NCBI GenBank assembly: GCA_964398185.1
Contig: CAYNML010000006.1
Location: 1-64,000 of the forward strand
Reading direction: 5' to 3'
Source: Fen-1058 sp964398185
GTDB taxonomy: Bacteria; Chloroflexota; Anaerolineae; Fen-1058
DNA length: 64,000 bases
How positions within the stretch are numbered: the first letter of the stretch is position 1; each line of letters opens with the position of its first letter. The notes beneath the pieces are model-generated. The model did no database searches. It saw only the letters and a list, made by a program, of their open reading frames with translations, and had not been told where the DNA came from. The position numbers and the translations under genes were made by a program. This document shows, piece after piece, positions 10,901-18,345 of this stretch.

Positions 10901-12329
10901 ACAGGAAGCTATTGTTGGGCAGCGCATAGGCTCCCAACAGCAAATCAAGGCGGCCATCACCGCTGGTATCACCCCATGCCAGACTGTTGGCCGCCGCCGT
11001 GGTCAGCGGTTCAATCTCGGTTCGCAGGTGCCCGCCTACGGTGCCGTACACGGTGCTGGGCTCCAGGTCGCCGCTGAGCGCGAAACTCAGCTCGCTGTTG
11101 TCCAGCGCCGCTGCGCGCACGCTCCAGTGCGTGTCGCCCGAAGGCTGCCCGGAAAGAGGCTGGGCCTCCAGGGTCGCGGTGATCGATCGGGCGACGTTGA
11201 ACACAATCCGCGGCGGATCATCGGCCACGGCCAAGTCCAGCGCACCGTCACCGTCGAAGTCGCCCCAATCGATCGACAGCGGGGTCATGAAGCGCTGTGT
11301 TGGCAGGATGCCGCTGAGTTTGAGCGGAGCCACACTGCCTCCGTCATTGTGGTAAATCCGGATCTGGCGCTGCAAAGGATAGGCCGCCGCCAGATCGAGC
11401 CGCTTATCGCCGTCGTAGTCGCCCCAGGCAAAGTCATAAGGCCATGAAGAAGTAGTATCCACTACGAAAAAGTTGGTCTGCGTGGGAAAACTGGTTGTCG
11501 TCAATACGCGGTTATGATTGACCAGCAGCAGTAACTCATGGGGGAAACTTCCCAAGATCAAATCAGAATCACCATCGCCGTCATAGTCTGCGGCGCTGAG
11601 GCCCGCGCTGGCCGAGGCGGCGACACATGTGGGCAGAGTGGTGAAGGTGTTGTTGCTCAAATTTTTGTGATAGTGGAAAACCGTGCAGGGCGTGCTGATG
11701 ACGCTGCTGCTGGCGATGAGATCGCGCGTGCCGCTCAACACCACCACGCGCGCCAGGGGAACGGCGGAGTTGAACGCCGTGTAGGAGACGAAGCTGCCCG
11801 CTGAATAGCGATAGATACTGTTAGCGCCCGGCGCATTTTTCACCGTAATCAATTCCAACAGTCCGTTATCGTTGATGTCGGCCCAGCGCACGCCATACCC
11901 TGGCCCGGACGTCAGGCTGGTGGAAAACACCAGGCGGCCGTTGAGATTGTGATAGATGCTGATGCCGTTGGCAGTGCCCAGGGCCAGATCGAGGTAGCCA
12001 TCGCGATCGAAATCCCCCCAGTCCTGATTTAAGGCCCCTGCAACCAGGGAAGTCGATCCAGCCGGGCTGATGGCCGCCGTGTCGTCCAGCTGGCTTGCCG
12101 GTGGAGCCGTCTCGGTGGTTGCCACAACCCGATCGGGCACAGGCGCTTCTGCGTTCTCCTCGACCGTGCGGCCTGCCTGCCCGACCAGCTGCGCCGCGGA
12201 CGCAGCTAGATCCGTGGGCACAGAGGGGCTGGTGGCTAAGGTGCTGCTGACCGTGAGCAGGCCGAATGACAACGCCAGTCCAATGACCAGCATGAGTTTC
12301 TTCAGGTTGTGGAGGGTTGATGGCTTCAT
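1959..12329 (-). CDS. Giant secreted FG-GAP / PKD / PD40 / DUF11 repeat protein
   Basis: A 3456-aa exported surface protein. The ATG at 12329 (AGGAAG just upstream) starts a signal peptide (KKLMLVIGLALSFGLLTVSSTLA); an upstream in-frame ATG at 12374 would add an unlikely extension. Domains in order are about 12 FG-GAP/VCBS units (DWGDFDRDGYLDLALG type, residues about 95-830), an Ig-like domain, a PKD-like domain ending in YLPLIQR (about residue 1100), PD40/TolB-like propeller repeats (GSRFAFWS, GDRLAFFSDQN, GDRVAFVSDQN), and then 16 DUF11 repeats (for example LTLTKSAPVTVTAG...YTIVVTSTGPS) to about residue 3420. The C-terminal tail is PRLYWAGLLFTRW.... DUF11 repeats form fibre-like stalks, and FG-GAP propellers often bind ligands or calcium. 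An adhesive or sheath role is inferred. There is no link to the injection system beyond proximity. Confidence 0.88.
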   Translation of the reverse strand: MKPSTLHNLKKLMLVIGLALSFGLLTVSSTLATSPSVPTDLAASAAQLVGQAGRTVEENAEAPVPDRVVATTETAPPASQLDDTAAISPAGSTSLVAGALNQDWGDFDRDGYLDLALGTANGISIYHNLNGRLVFSTSLTSGPGYGVRWADINDNGLLELITVKNAPGANSIYRYSAGSFVSYTAFNSAVPLARVVVLSGTRDLIASSSVISTPCTVFHYHKNLSNNTFTTLPTCVAASASAGLSAADYDGDGDSDLILGSFPHELLLLVNHNRVLTTTSFPTQTNFFVVDTTSSWPYDFAWGDYDGDKRLDLAAAYPLQRQIRIYHNDGGSVAPLKLSGILPTQRFMTPLSIDWGDFDGDGALDLAVADDPPRIVFNVARSITATLEAQPLSGQPSGDTHWSVRAAALDNSELSFALSGDLEPSTVYGTVGGHLRTEIEPLTTAAANSLAWGDTSGDGRLDLLLGAYALPNNSFLYPNVNGALTTTAATPFVSGNRQSVAIGKLDRKSDKQLGLIIGGGNSQNRGYVNVYTRTTQLAQVLSLPSPVGALALGDFNNDGWLDLLVGTRNANGSGTLLLYRNNQTTFDTKPVVSTTLSGQVQSVAWGDINPPTDGGGNRFLDFAVATSQQVYIYRNDGNNTFTTNTYAENLDNRAVAWGDFDQDGDLDLAVGVGGQGVWLYLNNGNGASFNLGWTSPALPQITSLAAGDWNNDGWLDLAVGNAGEPDQVYANLGQTPGDLSLLPVWAAQDTGSTTSLAWGDVNSDGYLDLAVSRQSGANGVYYNTTITPWPLPTPPTSVFIARPGKTFDAYLYSSSEFLPGYLSPVTVTLAQTATIYYTVANPLSAPITNTQLELSLDGGSTWQTPFFTRTQVPNQTAPAGQGGRLTWNAWEDQAFSDHALFRIRVVDQSPVGPFQRASSAAVSPPFRVRAMTCQWLTGLWIEVKPSDQVQPLDTVTFNAKVSDFSGGTISYTWTIIDGGQTTIIDEGYSQINYIYENAGRFPVRLRAQHSRCTEGPPLEAVTYVQVGSQPVSQTQLYLPLIQRSGTTAQADASAPPGESHQPRAASVAAALGGQTMCLPKTIFPGTRPTVDWLSVMRGAHGRPALNHDGSRFAFWSTANLAGANADGNIELYYAQVDQPRSCVTFTQITSSTGSILEGFTLGPALNAAGDRLAFFSDQNLTGGNADENFEIFFAQIDAAGGITVSQVTNSPRGVNALPTLNAAGDRVAFVSDQNYGGGNSEGNQEIYLAATPPISGQGVYTPVTQTSLGTFNDEPALSSDGDRLVFVRGTATRSGQDILTGPSHQAGAPLTVTASSATAFNYQPTIGGSGAQYTIAYATTYVTQEIVNLATISGAAVNIVPAYTTTLNSQPSLNVVDGSRLLVVSGAQRLEVLRTADGGFVPVYACAKPDCLYSALSGDGMHVTFVERGTLWGAYYETATLGLTLTQPSLPVVAGAPLTRAIVLNNSGPGAADDVVLLSTLRNGLSAIVPMTVTTPPGSVCSGSGPLNCRIPSAGINSTTYITLQTLQPIDAAESGPLTLAAEASAWQAVTTTMNPSLMVEAESDLQISKRLTTTAVAGELVTYTLTITNGGPSRTREVTVTDRLPDDLDLVSYSSVGNVVFTLTNTANWITGTINHMNPHVTGTIQITAQIKSSVPYGRSISNTGIVTSAVLDPVVNNNSKLVDFAVTTRASLTLTKSAPVTVTAGLPLTYTIVVTSTGPSTAYNVLITDTLPASVTVASVPIGCASLGGGTQITCTVASLATGSTHSVEIAAHTDPNLNQNTTLTNHVAATASNATPTRVVTNTATTAANLGSTLAITKTATVAVTAGEPLTYTITVVNNGPSKAPGLTLRDVVPTTQISYTGWSAAPSWNSVSCSYVSGTVMCVDAQDFGRNENQTLFIYAVTNQSLPIGTAINNTASVTATSSPVSVTSQATTVIGNSIARLTASKSANATALAGTAMSYTIIVTNSGPSAASHVTVTDQLPAGVTYAAASPGCTSVNGTDVQCLVSNLLVGPAARHTFIITGNVAYSVTSGSQLLNLAAITASNAAATVNVSATTEVRTSSALALHKTATEYVATVTDPVATGEIVTYTLVVTNSGPSLARHVVLTDVLPVSVTYLSQVSAIPLITPTLSGHTLTWSLDPIAPNSTNAFTFTGRALTSTVGPVTLTNRAGVTAATAPAVVTATADTVVLPRARLALTKTLLTPQPVVVGNTITYQIVLQNLGPSTVLSATITDDLPSDVVSGIQSAGPGCLSAGLSVTCTTSVLEAGESHTVTLVAPTTRNLPSSPTFTNTAFATSTIAIAPVNSAVTGTTVARAQLYVTKTLVPLNGAAVAGHALTYSVTVGNGGPSNAPQVNVIDELPEELLTPTVTPQGCTGPIGRVVTCTVGSLNVGSTWSFTVSGQLSHTLAPGLVITNTAQATTTIASSVATNVLTSTVVWRADLRVSKLAPATALSGAPLVYTIIVINEGPSVATTPIITDHLPISLTYISQVGATPAISEPLRSGQLLTWTLAGSLAPSATQIITFTTLITDEVDSADYLTNTAYATAPEATSVATGTASTLFQLQGNLILTKTVLNPNPVAGGPITYGITVTNLGPSRMRPVIMTDVLPSEVTLSSWSSGCVAPANSVITCTRNTRLSAGSSWVITLTGQITSSASSPFINTAYATATIATALANDSVSTTPLIQVGLQVTKTATPTQGAAGELITYTILAGNRGPSDASTAIITDRLPAELTFISATPGYQLAADVITFTLSNLRSGQQRPVTITGRIDAALPTNTVVTNTAYLSSPLTPTIASSQVTRTITTRASLSVTKLAPAMAPAGTPFSYTLVITNDGPSVAPTVQVTDQLPISLTYLSQAGAEPALAGFASAGQLLTWTLAADMTPLATQIITFNVQVTDNVDSLVSIANTAYASTTIAAALAEGSAVTQLQPRGSLALTKTVLTANPIAGSDITYGLTVTNLGPSPAPAVTITDDWPVVIAYTSSSGCTAPFNSVITCTGGSLAVGASWEITIAGRITSSASAAFTNTAYATSPITTAQVSSSISTTPGIQVSVHVTKSADLTVLAGNPLTYTLYVTNSGPSQASIITLTDYLPVSLTVSALPIGCSGSSPITCVLTDVGVGAANSRSVVLTPTVDTRVVTGTPLVNTVVVTSSHSLNVVTATVTTTAQSMAALRATQQAAASVIAGNPLTYTIYITNDGPSLASGLVVTDQLPVELSFSSATAGCTPDSSVITCATFGLDKDAQQLITVTGQVSPAMPARVITNTAYVSSTVDATWLSRTVTTTVTTAADLQIGATITPTSVVSSAASEVRVTIVFTNSGPSDAQAVYITGTLNALTYTTEIARPIYVTGPNGANCSGGSTPHQCSWTIATLTGTLSGVIEFTATTPITTTTAQLTAEIASAGTSDPAGGNTATTNLSFAQAVPRLYWAGLLFTRWPLALIGVPPRDFWSQSP
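2060..8020 (-). repeat. Array of 16 DUF11 protein repeats
   Basis: Sixteen successive units of about 115-125 codons each start with an L-x-hydrophobic-T/S-K strand and a [N/E/T]-x-GPS motif, and contain a D-x-LP motif. Neighbouring units have diverged. Units 9-10 (about 5000-4280) and 12-13 (about 3905-3165) match each other better than their neighbours, which indicates block duplication. Confidence 0.8.
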
Positions 12330-12412
12330 GGAACTTCCTGCCTCGTTTTGAGAAATGTGAAAGATGCGCTGCACACCCTATCGCCGGCGGGAGTTGACTG
12401 GTGTTTGAAGTG

Positions 12413-12451
12413 GGGCGCACTCTCCCAGATGGCACAGCGGAGAGTGCGCCC
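12413..12451 (-). terminator. Hairpin at the 3' end of the injection-system gene block
   Basis: Inverted repeat GGGCGCACTCTCC / GGAGAGTGCGCCC (13-bp arms, 13-nt loop), about 77 nt beyond the stop of the last minus-strand injection-system gene. There is no U-tract. It marks the probable boundary between that gene block and the giant surface protein gene. Confidence 0.5.
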
Positions 12452-12527
12452 AGAATACCTGCAAGGTGATGGTGGAGTGGATTACAGCTGCGATTTCTTT
12501 TTGATCGGCGCGGCCGTCAGCCGGCGT

Positions 12528-15500
12528 TCACTGCCCGGCCGTCGGGCACGAATCAATCACCACTTCATACGTATAGTCAGACGGCACTTCGGCTCCACCC
12601 AGCGCGCGGTACAGGGCCGCCACCTTGAAGGTTTGGCTGCACGTGTCGGGAGACGTCAGCGCCACGTCACGGGTACACGTCACCTCGCTGGGGTTGTTGG
12701 GGTTGGTCACACACAGGTTGGGCAGCTGCGCGAGGCGCAAATCGAGGCCCGGCTGTTCCTGTCCGTGTGACGTGCGAATGAGCCGGAACCCCACGATGCT
12801 GCCCAGGGCCGCCTGCTGATAATTCCACGTCAGGCGCAGTGTCAGATTTTGCCCGGCCACCGCTCCGCCAATGATTGCCAGATTCAGGTTGTACGGCGGC
12901 TCGGCGGGAATCACCTCGGGCCGGAAGATGATACTGCGCGTCGTCTGTGCGCCCGCCGCATTGCGCGCGGTCAGCGTATACTGCACTTCCTGCTGATCGA
13001 TGGCTGCGGTGGGACACGCATTCAACGGGTCAGGGCTTTCCAATCCGTCGCGATTGGCGCAGACCGTAGACGAACCCGCAAAGCGCGTGACCGTCACCAC
13101 GCTGGTGGCGTTCAACGTGCGCCAATACAGATACGCTTGCCGGCCCACATAGATGCGATAGTCGGTGGTCGTCGGATTGCTGGAGCCGACCGACAGCAGG
13201 CCGCATTCGGTATTGGTAACGACGGCGCCGGCGGTGGACAGGCAGCCCGCGCGGAAGTATTCGATGACCGGCGCAGGGAGCGGCGTGACGCTGACCACCA
13301 CGTTGCGGACGACCTGCTGAATAACCTGATTGCTGTCGCGATAGCGAACCGTCAGTTCGTAAGTGCGGAAGGTTACCTGGCCGCCGTCGGTTGTGGGAAA
13401 GACGGTGACTGCGCCGGTCGGATCGACACTGGGATTGATGATACCGTCGCCCACCAGCTGCCGGCTGACGACCGTGTCACCGATCACTTCCCACGACAGG
13501 TTGACCGGCTGGCCCTGCGTGATGTCGGTGCTGGAGGCCCGTAGTGTCACTTCGGGCGGCGGAATCGGTTCGCTAACCTTCACCGTCGCCGACTTGACAG
13601 CGCTCACCGTTTGATTGAGCGCGGTGAGGATGTAGACCCCCGTTGCAACAGGATACACTTGCTGCTGGCCGGTCGCCGCCACTTTCAAGCCAGTGTCCGG
13701 CAGACCGGGGCCGGCCAGAGAAATCTCCGTGGTTGTGCCTGTTACCGTCCACTGCAAGGTGGCAGCATTGCCCCGCACAATTCCCGTGTCCGGAAAAGCC
13801 TGGAAGACCACAATCTGCGGTACCGCGGGCGGCGGCGGAGCCTGATTGACCTTCACCCGATAAGGGCCGACGATCACGGTCTGTTCGGCGCCCGGCGGCC
13901 CGTTCGACGCCGTGAGTTGATAATCCACTCCGGGGTAGGCGGGCTGCTGCTCTAGCTTGCCTTTGGGCGACAGATTATCGGCCTCAATGCCCGTAATCTG
14001 GATCTTCTCCGCGCCGATCACTTCCCAGGTGATGTTGACTGTCTGACCTTCCGTAATGACGCGCGGCTGCACGTCAAACTGCACCACCACCGGCTTGGGG
14101 ACTGGCGTCGGCGTGGGCGTCACTACAGCGATGACCACCTGCTTCGGTTCAGCCGTCCCGTAGCGGTTGACGGCGCCCAGCAGATAACTGGTCTTCAAGG
14201 TGGGCGCCACGCTCAACGATCCGGTATCCGTCGGTACCAGCGATTGCACCAGGCCGTCAGTCCCCACCACCGTGACTTTATCGGCGCCCACCACGCGGTA
14301 GACGAGGTTGACGGCTTCACCCAGCACGATGGTCTTGCGCTCAACCGGCAGCGGATCGAACAACTCAATCCGCGGCGGCACCGGCTGCACGGTGACGGCG
14401 ACCCAATCGCTTTGCGTGGCCAGGAAAGGCAGCAGGCTCGACAGCAAATTGCCGGCCACCAACCGGTAACGTACCGACTCGTACAGCGTGAACGTCTGCG
14501 TGCCATTGGGCGCGGTCACTGCGCCGACCTCCTGCACCGTCTGCGCGCCATCGGCGGTGGTTTTCTCTTCCAACAGTTTGAGCTGCACAAAGGGCGACGT
14601 CTGCCAACCCAACGTCACGCTTTCACCGCCCAGAATTTTGTCGGGACTGGTCAGGCCAAACGCGTCGATGTAAGGATGGAAAATCCACACGATCAACAGC
14701 GCCAGCAGCGCCGTGATGCCCAGAATCGCCCACGGGCCAATGAGGGGCGCGGCCTGCAATTGCCCCAGGACCGATCGGGGTGTCTGCTGTCCGCTCAGCG
14801 GCAGGCTGGTCACGGTCAGCGAATAGGATCGCTTGCGCAAGCCCACGACCCGGCGCTTCGTCGGCGTCACAAACACCGACAGCGTGGTAGTCGCTTCAGG
14901 CTGCAGGCGCACTTCAGTCTGGCGCGCCGAGCGGCCGGCGCCCGTCTCTGGCTGTTGATACTCAAAGGCGCAGCCGCGCTGATCGTCCTCGCCTTCGATG
15001 CGATACAGCGCTTCGGCATTGCCGCGATTGACCAGCGCCAGCGCCGTAACAGCAGTGCGGTGATTTTTGCGGAAGCCCGTGCTCAACTGGCGCGGCGACA
15101 GATCGCTGATGGCAAATTCATGGTAGGGATTGATATTGAGCGTCGCGCCCAGACGCGTGGTGCGTCCGGGATGGTTGGGCGACGTGACCACCACGGCAAA
15201 GTGATGCGTGCCCGCCCGGCTGGCCGGGGTGCGCGGCGGCGTGATGGCAATGCTGATGGACGCGCGCTCGCCCTCGTTCAGATTGAGGCTGGCCGGTTCG
15301 ATCATGACCCACGCCGGATCGATTCCTTCCAGCGCCACCTCAAAAGTCGCAACGATGTCGCCGCCGTTGATGACCGTCAGCGGATAAGAAGCGGTTTGCT
15401 CACACTCGATCGTATTTTCCCGATCCGCCAGCTCAGCCATGAGATAGTCGTCAAGGTGATCGGCGGGGGGCAGCGTAAGACGGCGCACGGCCAGCGCGCC

Positions 15501-15905
15501 TGCCCCTGAGCCGCTGTCGGGCGCGCCGCCCGGCGCAGCGGGCTGGCGGACAGCCAGGGCTGTCGCCGCGGCCGCCGCAGGCGCACCCGGCGTGTCGTGT
15601 TCCGTCAGTACCAGTGAATGTCCGTTGATCGATACCGTGCTCCACTCGTGCAGGTCGTAGCCTTGATTGAACACCAGCGGCTGGCCGTCCAACGCGATGT
15701 GGCCGGATTGATCCAAAATCATGATCTGATACGGCTTGACCCGGTGATCGATCATCGCCAGGAAGGGCGGCACTTCGGGGCTTTCAATGACGATGTCGTT
15801 TTCCCGATCGCTCCCGATGTTGGTCGTGCCTTTCGCAGGCTCCAGATCGTAGAAGCCCACGCTGCCGTCAGGGTGAATAATTTCCAGTTGATCGATTGTA
15901 GCCAT
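12528..15905 (-). CDS. Membrane-anchored FHA protein with Ig-like extracytoplasmic repeats
   Basis: 1125 aa, ATG preceded by AGGGGG. Residues 1-105 form an FHA domain (GTTNIGSDRENDIVI, SINGHSLVL), which in known proteins binds phosphothreonine peptides. An Ala/Pro/Gly-rich linker follows, then two Ig-like/NEW3-like segments (about 165-365), one transmembrane helix (about 387-409, PWAILGITALLALLIVWIF), and then a long series of Ig-like beta domains with the recurring motif G-x-x-VN-[LI]-x-[WY]-x-V-x-GA/GD (for example GQTVNITWEVIGAEKI). The FHA end is therefore predicted to be cytoplasmic and the repeats external. It is the last gene of the minus-strand eCIS block and is followed by a hairpin. 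Together with the next two genes it could dock or signal for the injector at the membrane. That role is inferred. Confidence 0.75.
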   Translation of the reverse strand: MATIDQLEIIHPDGSVGFYDLEPAKGTTNIGSDRENDIVIESPEVPPFLAMIDHRVKPYQIMILDQSGHIALDGQPLVFNQGYDLHEWSTVSINGHSLVLTEHDTPGAPAAAAATALAVRQPAAPGGAPDSGSGAGALAVRRLTLPPADHLDDYLMAELADRENTIECEQTASYPLTVINGGDIVATFEVALEGIDPAWVMIEPASLNLNEGERASISIAITPPRTPASRAGTHHFAVVVTSPNHPGRTTRLGATLNINPYHEFAISDLSPRQLSTGFRKNHRTAVTALALVNRGNAEALYRIEGEDDQRGCAFEYQQPETGAGRSARQTEVRLQPEATTTLSVFVTPTKRRVVGLRKRSYSLTVTSLPLSGQQTPRSVLGQLQAAPLIGPWAILGITALLALLIVWIFHPYIDAFGLTSPDKILGGESVTLGWQTSPFVQLKLLEEKTTADGAQTVQEVGAVTAPNGTQTFTLYESVRYRLVAGNLLSSLLPFLATQSDWVAVTVQPVPPRIELFDPLPVERKTIVLGEAVNLVYRVVGADKVTVVGTDGLVQSLVPTDTGSLSVAPTLKTSYLLGAVNRYGTAEPKQVVIAVVTPTPTPVPKPVVVQFDVQPRVITEGQTVNITWEVIGAEKIQITGIEADNLSPKGKLEQQPAYPGVDYQLTASNGPPGAEQTVIVGPYRVKVNQAPPPPAVPQIVVFQAFPDTGIVRGNAATLQWTVTGTTTEISLAGPGLPDTGLKVAATGQQQVYPVATGVYILTALNQTVSAVKSATVKVSEPIPPPEVTLRASSTDITQGQPVNLSWEVIGDTVVSRQLVGDGIINPSVDPTGAVTVFPTTDGGQVTFRTYELTVRYRDSNQVIQQVVRNVVVSVTPLPAPVIEYFRAGCLSTAGAVVTNTECGLLSVGSSNPTTTDYRIYVGRQAYLYWRTLNATSVVTVTRFAGSSTVCANRDGLESPDPLNACPTAAIDQQEVQYTLTARNAAGAQTTRSIIFRPEVIPAEPPYNLNLAIIGGAVAGQNLTLRLTWNYQQAALGSIVGFRLIRTSHGQEQPGLDLRLAQLPNLCVTNPNNPSEVTCTRDVALTSPDTCSQTFKVAALYRALGGAEVPSDYTYEVVIDSCPTAGQ

Positions 15906-15953
15906 GCTTCCCCCTTACCTTCCCGGTAACACACCTCTTGGACTTGAAATTGT

Positions 15954-17483
15954 CTAACCCAACGCGCCGGCATTCGCCAAGAGGATCGCAATCATGATCG
16001 TCGCGCCAATGACGACGCCGGCGATAATGAAAAACGGCAGATAATACTTGATCAGCGGCACGCTGTCGACTTGTAATTGACCGGTTTCGATCACGGCGGT
16101 TTCCTGTTCCGGCTCAACGGCGCGCGAACTGACCTGAAACGTATAGTGCTGCGTCTGAACGGGCCGCCCCGGATCGATGGATAAGTTCAGCGACAACATA
16201 TCGCCCGGCTGCAAATACGGCGTGCACCACGCGCCGGGAGTCACCTTCAATTGCGACACAGCGGTGGCCGGCGTCAATGACGGCGGCGGAGGCGGCGGCA
16301 GAGTGGCGGCCGACGGGGCAGCTGCAGACGAATCGTACGCGGTCGAAGCGGCGGGCGGCTTGCCGCCCAGACTCTGCGCTTGCTGTCCGGCATATTCCAT
16401 GCGCTGCGCCGAGTAGTCCACATTCTGGGCCGCGAGTGCCCACTGCGCCAGCTTCTGTCCGAGCGCTGTGTTCGGGATGATGGTGCTGATCGTGTAGGCA
16501 ATACCGATCAGGATGCCGCCCTTCTCGCGGGCGCTCGCCGCGGTCGATTTCTTGGGCTGAGCCGAATCCGACGGGGCCGCGGGGGCCGGTTGATTCGATC
16601 GGGCAGCTGACTTCACCAACGGCTCGGCCGTCAAAGCGACGCCGTTGAGCAGCAGCTTGAACTTCAATGCTCCGGCAGGATCGGTCGCCAGGATTTCGTA
16701 ACGGGCGGGCACATTACCTTCATTGCAGAGTTCCAATTGGAAAGTGCGCCAGTACGATCGGCGCACCACTTGAATGGTACGCCACACCGCAAAGCCCGCG
16801 GCGATGACAGCCGCGATCAAACCGCCGATCAGCAGCACACTCACCCAGGTGTAATCGGCCACCGCTTCAAATTGTAGCGGCAAGCTGGCGCGGGCCTGAT
16901 GGCCCTGATTGTCTTGAATGCGAATGGTCACCTGGTGCACGCCCGGCTGCAGCTGGCTGGTGTCCAACCTCAAGACGAAGTCGTTCGGTGGATTTTTCTC
17001 GCTGCTCAAGACTTGATTGTCGACCACCAGATCGACCTGGCTTAAGGGATTGATCGGAATGATCTGCGCATTAAGATTGATCACCTGGCCGATGGGAATG
17101 GCGTCTTTCGGCGCGGAGAAGATCACTTGCAGCGGCGGAACCACGTTGAGCCGTACCGTCGTCTCACCGGCATGCCCGGCCCGATCGGTGGCGCGCACCG
17201 TCAGGCGATGCGGCCCCGGCGCGAACTGCGTAGTGTCCCACTCATACGAAAAGGGGGCCAGCACCACTTTGGCCAGCAGCCTGTCGTCCACAAAATACTC
17301 GACGCCGGTGATCGGTTCAGGCGCGGCGGCGATGACTTTGATCGCCACTGTGCCGCCCACGGTCTGCCCGTCGACCAGATCGGGCAGCATGACCGAGACG
17401 GTATCAGACAGCGCACTGGCACTGCCGGCCAGCAAGCCGCAGATTGTCAGCGCGATGAAGAGTGCAAGCAGGAAACGTTTCAT
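15954..17483 (-). CDS. Signal-peptide, two-TM Ig-like protein of the eCIS block
   Basis: A 509-aa membrane protein. It has a signal peptide at 1-24 (FLLALFIALTICGLLAGSASA), two Ig-like domains (about 28-115 with VEYFVDDRLLAKV and 118-207 with VDLVVDNQVLSSEKN), and a transmembrane helix at about 212-234. Next comes a soluble segment beginning RSYWRTFQLELCNEGNVPARYEI, a Ser/Pro/Ala-rich low-complexity part, a beta domain (LKVTPGAWCTPYLQPGDML) and a final transmembrane helix (about 480-503). The soluble segment after the first helix may be a NEW3-like fold like those in the neighbouring FHA protein. It sits between two FHA genes with 27-48 bp gaps and probably works with them at the membrane. 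No catalytic motif is seen. Confidence 0.65.
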   Translation of the reverse strand: MKRFLLALFIALTICGLLAGSASALSDTVSVMLPDLVDGQTVGGTVAIKVIAAAPEPITGVEYFVDDRLLAKVVLAPFSYEWDTTQFAPGPHRLTVRATDRAGHAGETTVRLNVVPPLQVIFSAPKDAIPIGQVINLNAQIIPINPLSQVDLVVDNQVLSSEKNPPNDFVLRLDTSQLQPGVHQVTIRIQDNQGHQARASLPLQFEAVADYTWVSVLLIGGLIAAVIAAGFAVWRTIQVVRRSYWRTFQLELCNEGNVPARYEILATDPAGALKFKLLLNGVALTAEPLVKSAARSNQPAPAAPSDSAQPKKSTAASAREKGGILIGIAYTISTIIPNTALGQKLAQWALAAQNVDYSAQRMEYAGQQAQSLGGKPPAASTAYDSSAAAPSAATLPPPPPPSLTPATAVSQLKVTPGAWCTPYLQPGDMLSLNLSIDPGRPVQTQHYTFQVSSRAVEPEQETAVIETGQLQVDSVPLIKYYLPFFIIAGVVIGATIMIAILLANAGALG

Positions 17484-17511
17484 AGTCGTACCGTCCGCAG
17501 GCCGCTGACTT

Positions 17512-18285
17512 TCAGCTGGACATCTTCAATGACAGACTGTGCTTGATGTACGGCGCAACGCGAATCACCTGCGAGGCCGTGGCGACTTCGCCGGGATAGG
17601 CCGCCGGAGCCGTGACCCGAATCGTCAGGCGTCGATCGCCCGCCGGGGGCGTGGCGCGCAAGGGATGCCGCAAACGGAACGGCACTTTCTTTTCCACGTC
17701 GGGAAACAGAATAGGCGCCGGGCCGACATCGTATGATTCTGACTCAAAGCCGTCGATCTCGATCTTGAACTGTACGCCGGTCTTGTCCCCCAGATTCTTG
17801 ATCGAGATGGCCCCCTCGATGGTCTGCTCGGGCGTCAACTGCGTGTGCGACAGCATCACGTTCAGCCCGATGGGATTGCCTTTGCGCGCCGCCGCTGCGC
17901 CCGCCGCAGCCGTCGCGCCCACTGTCACCGCCGGTGAACCATCGCCCGCGCCGTTGGCCGCGCCATGAAACAAGAAAGTAAAATCGCCCAGGCGCACCAT
18001 GTCGCCGTCGGCAATATCCAGCGCCGAGCGGGGCGGCAGCGATCGTTCGCCGTTCTGGCCCAGCAGGATCTCAATCGGCCCCATGTTGATCAAACGATAG
18101 CCGAGGCTGCTGGTGGGCGAGGGCACCAGCTGCATGTGGCGCGGGGCCAGCCCGCTGCCGCGCGTCGGCTCGATGGCGATGTCATTGCGCAGATCGGTGC
18201 CGATGTACAGGATGTTCTTGTTGAGGGGGAAGACCTTGCGCCATCCGCCCTTGTCGATGACCTCGACACTGCCTCGTGGGGTCAT
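17512..18285 (-). CDS. Small FHA-domain protein
   Basis: 257 aa without a signal peptide or transmembrane helix. FHA domain at about residues 10-108: YIGTDLRNDIAIE, LAPRHMQLV and ADGDMVRLGDFTFLF correspond to the conserved Gly-x-x-x-x-N/D, Ser/Arg-His and N/D-Gly-x-x-[IVL] elements of FHA folds. After an Ala/Gly linker comes a beta-sandwich segment (about 150-255; LTPEQTIEGAISIKNLGDKTGVQFKIEID) resembling the Ig/NEW3-type segments in the large FHA protein two genes downstream. It is therefore a soluble miniature of that protein. FHA proteins regulate type VI secretion in other bacteria. Here phospho-dependent control of the injector is plausible but not shown, and no kinase gene is in view. 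Confidence 0.75.
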   Translation of the reverse strand: MTPRGSVEVIDKGGWRKVFPLNKNILYIGTDLRNDIAIEPTRGSGLAPRHMQLVPSPTSSLGYRLINMGPIEILLGQNGERSLPPRSALDIADGDMVRLGDFTFLFHGAANGAGDGSPAVTVGATAAAGAAAARKGNPIGLNVMLSHTQLTPEQTIEGAISIKNLGDKTGVQFKIEIDGFESESYDVGPAPILFPDVEKKVPFRLRHPLRATPPAGDRRLTIRVTAPAAYPGEVATASQVIRVAPYIKHSLSLKMSS

Positions 18286-18345
18286 GAGCCGCTCTCGCTT
18301 TCTCGCTCGATCACCGCGCTCCCGTCAAGCACTGCGTCTCAAAGT

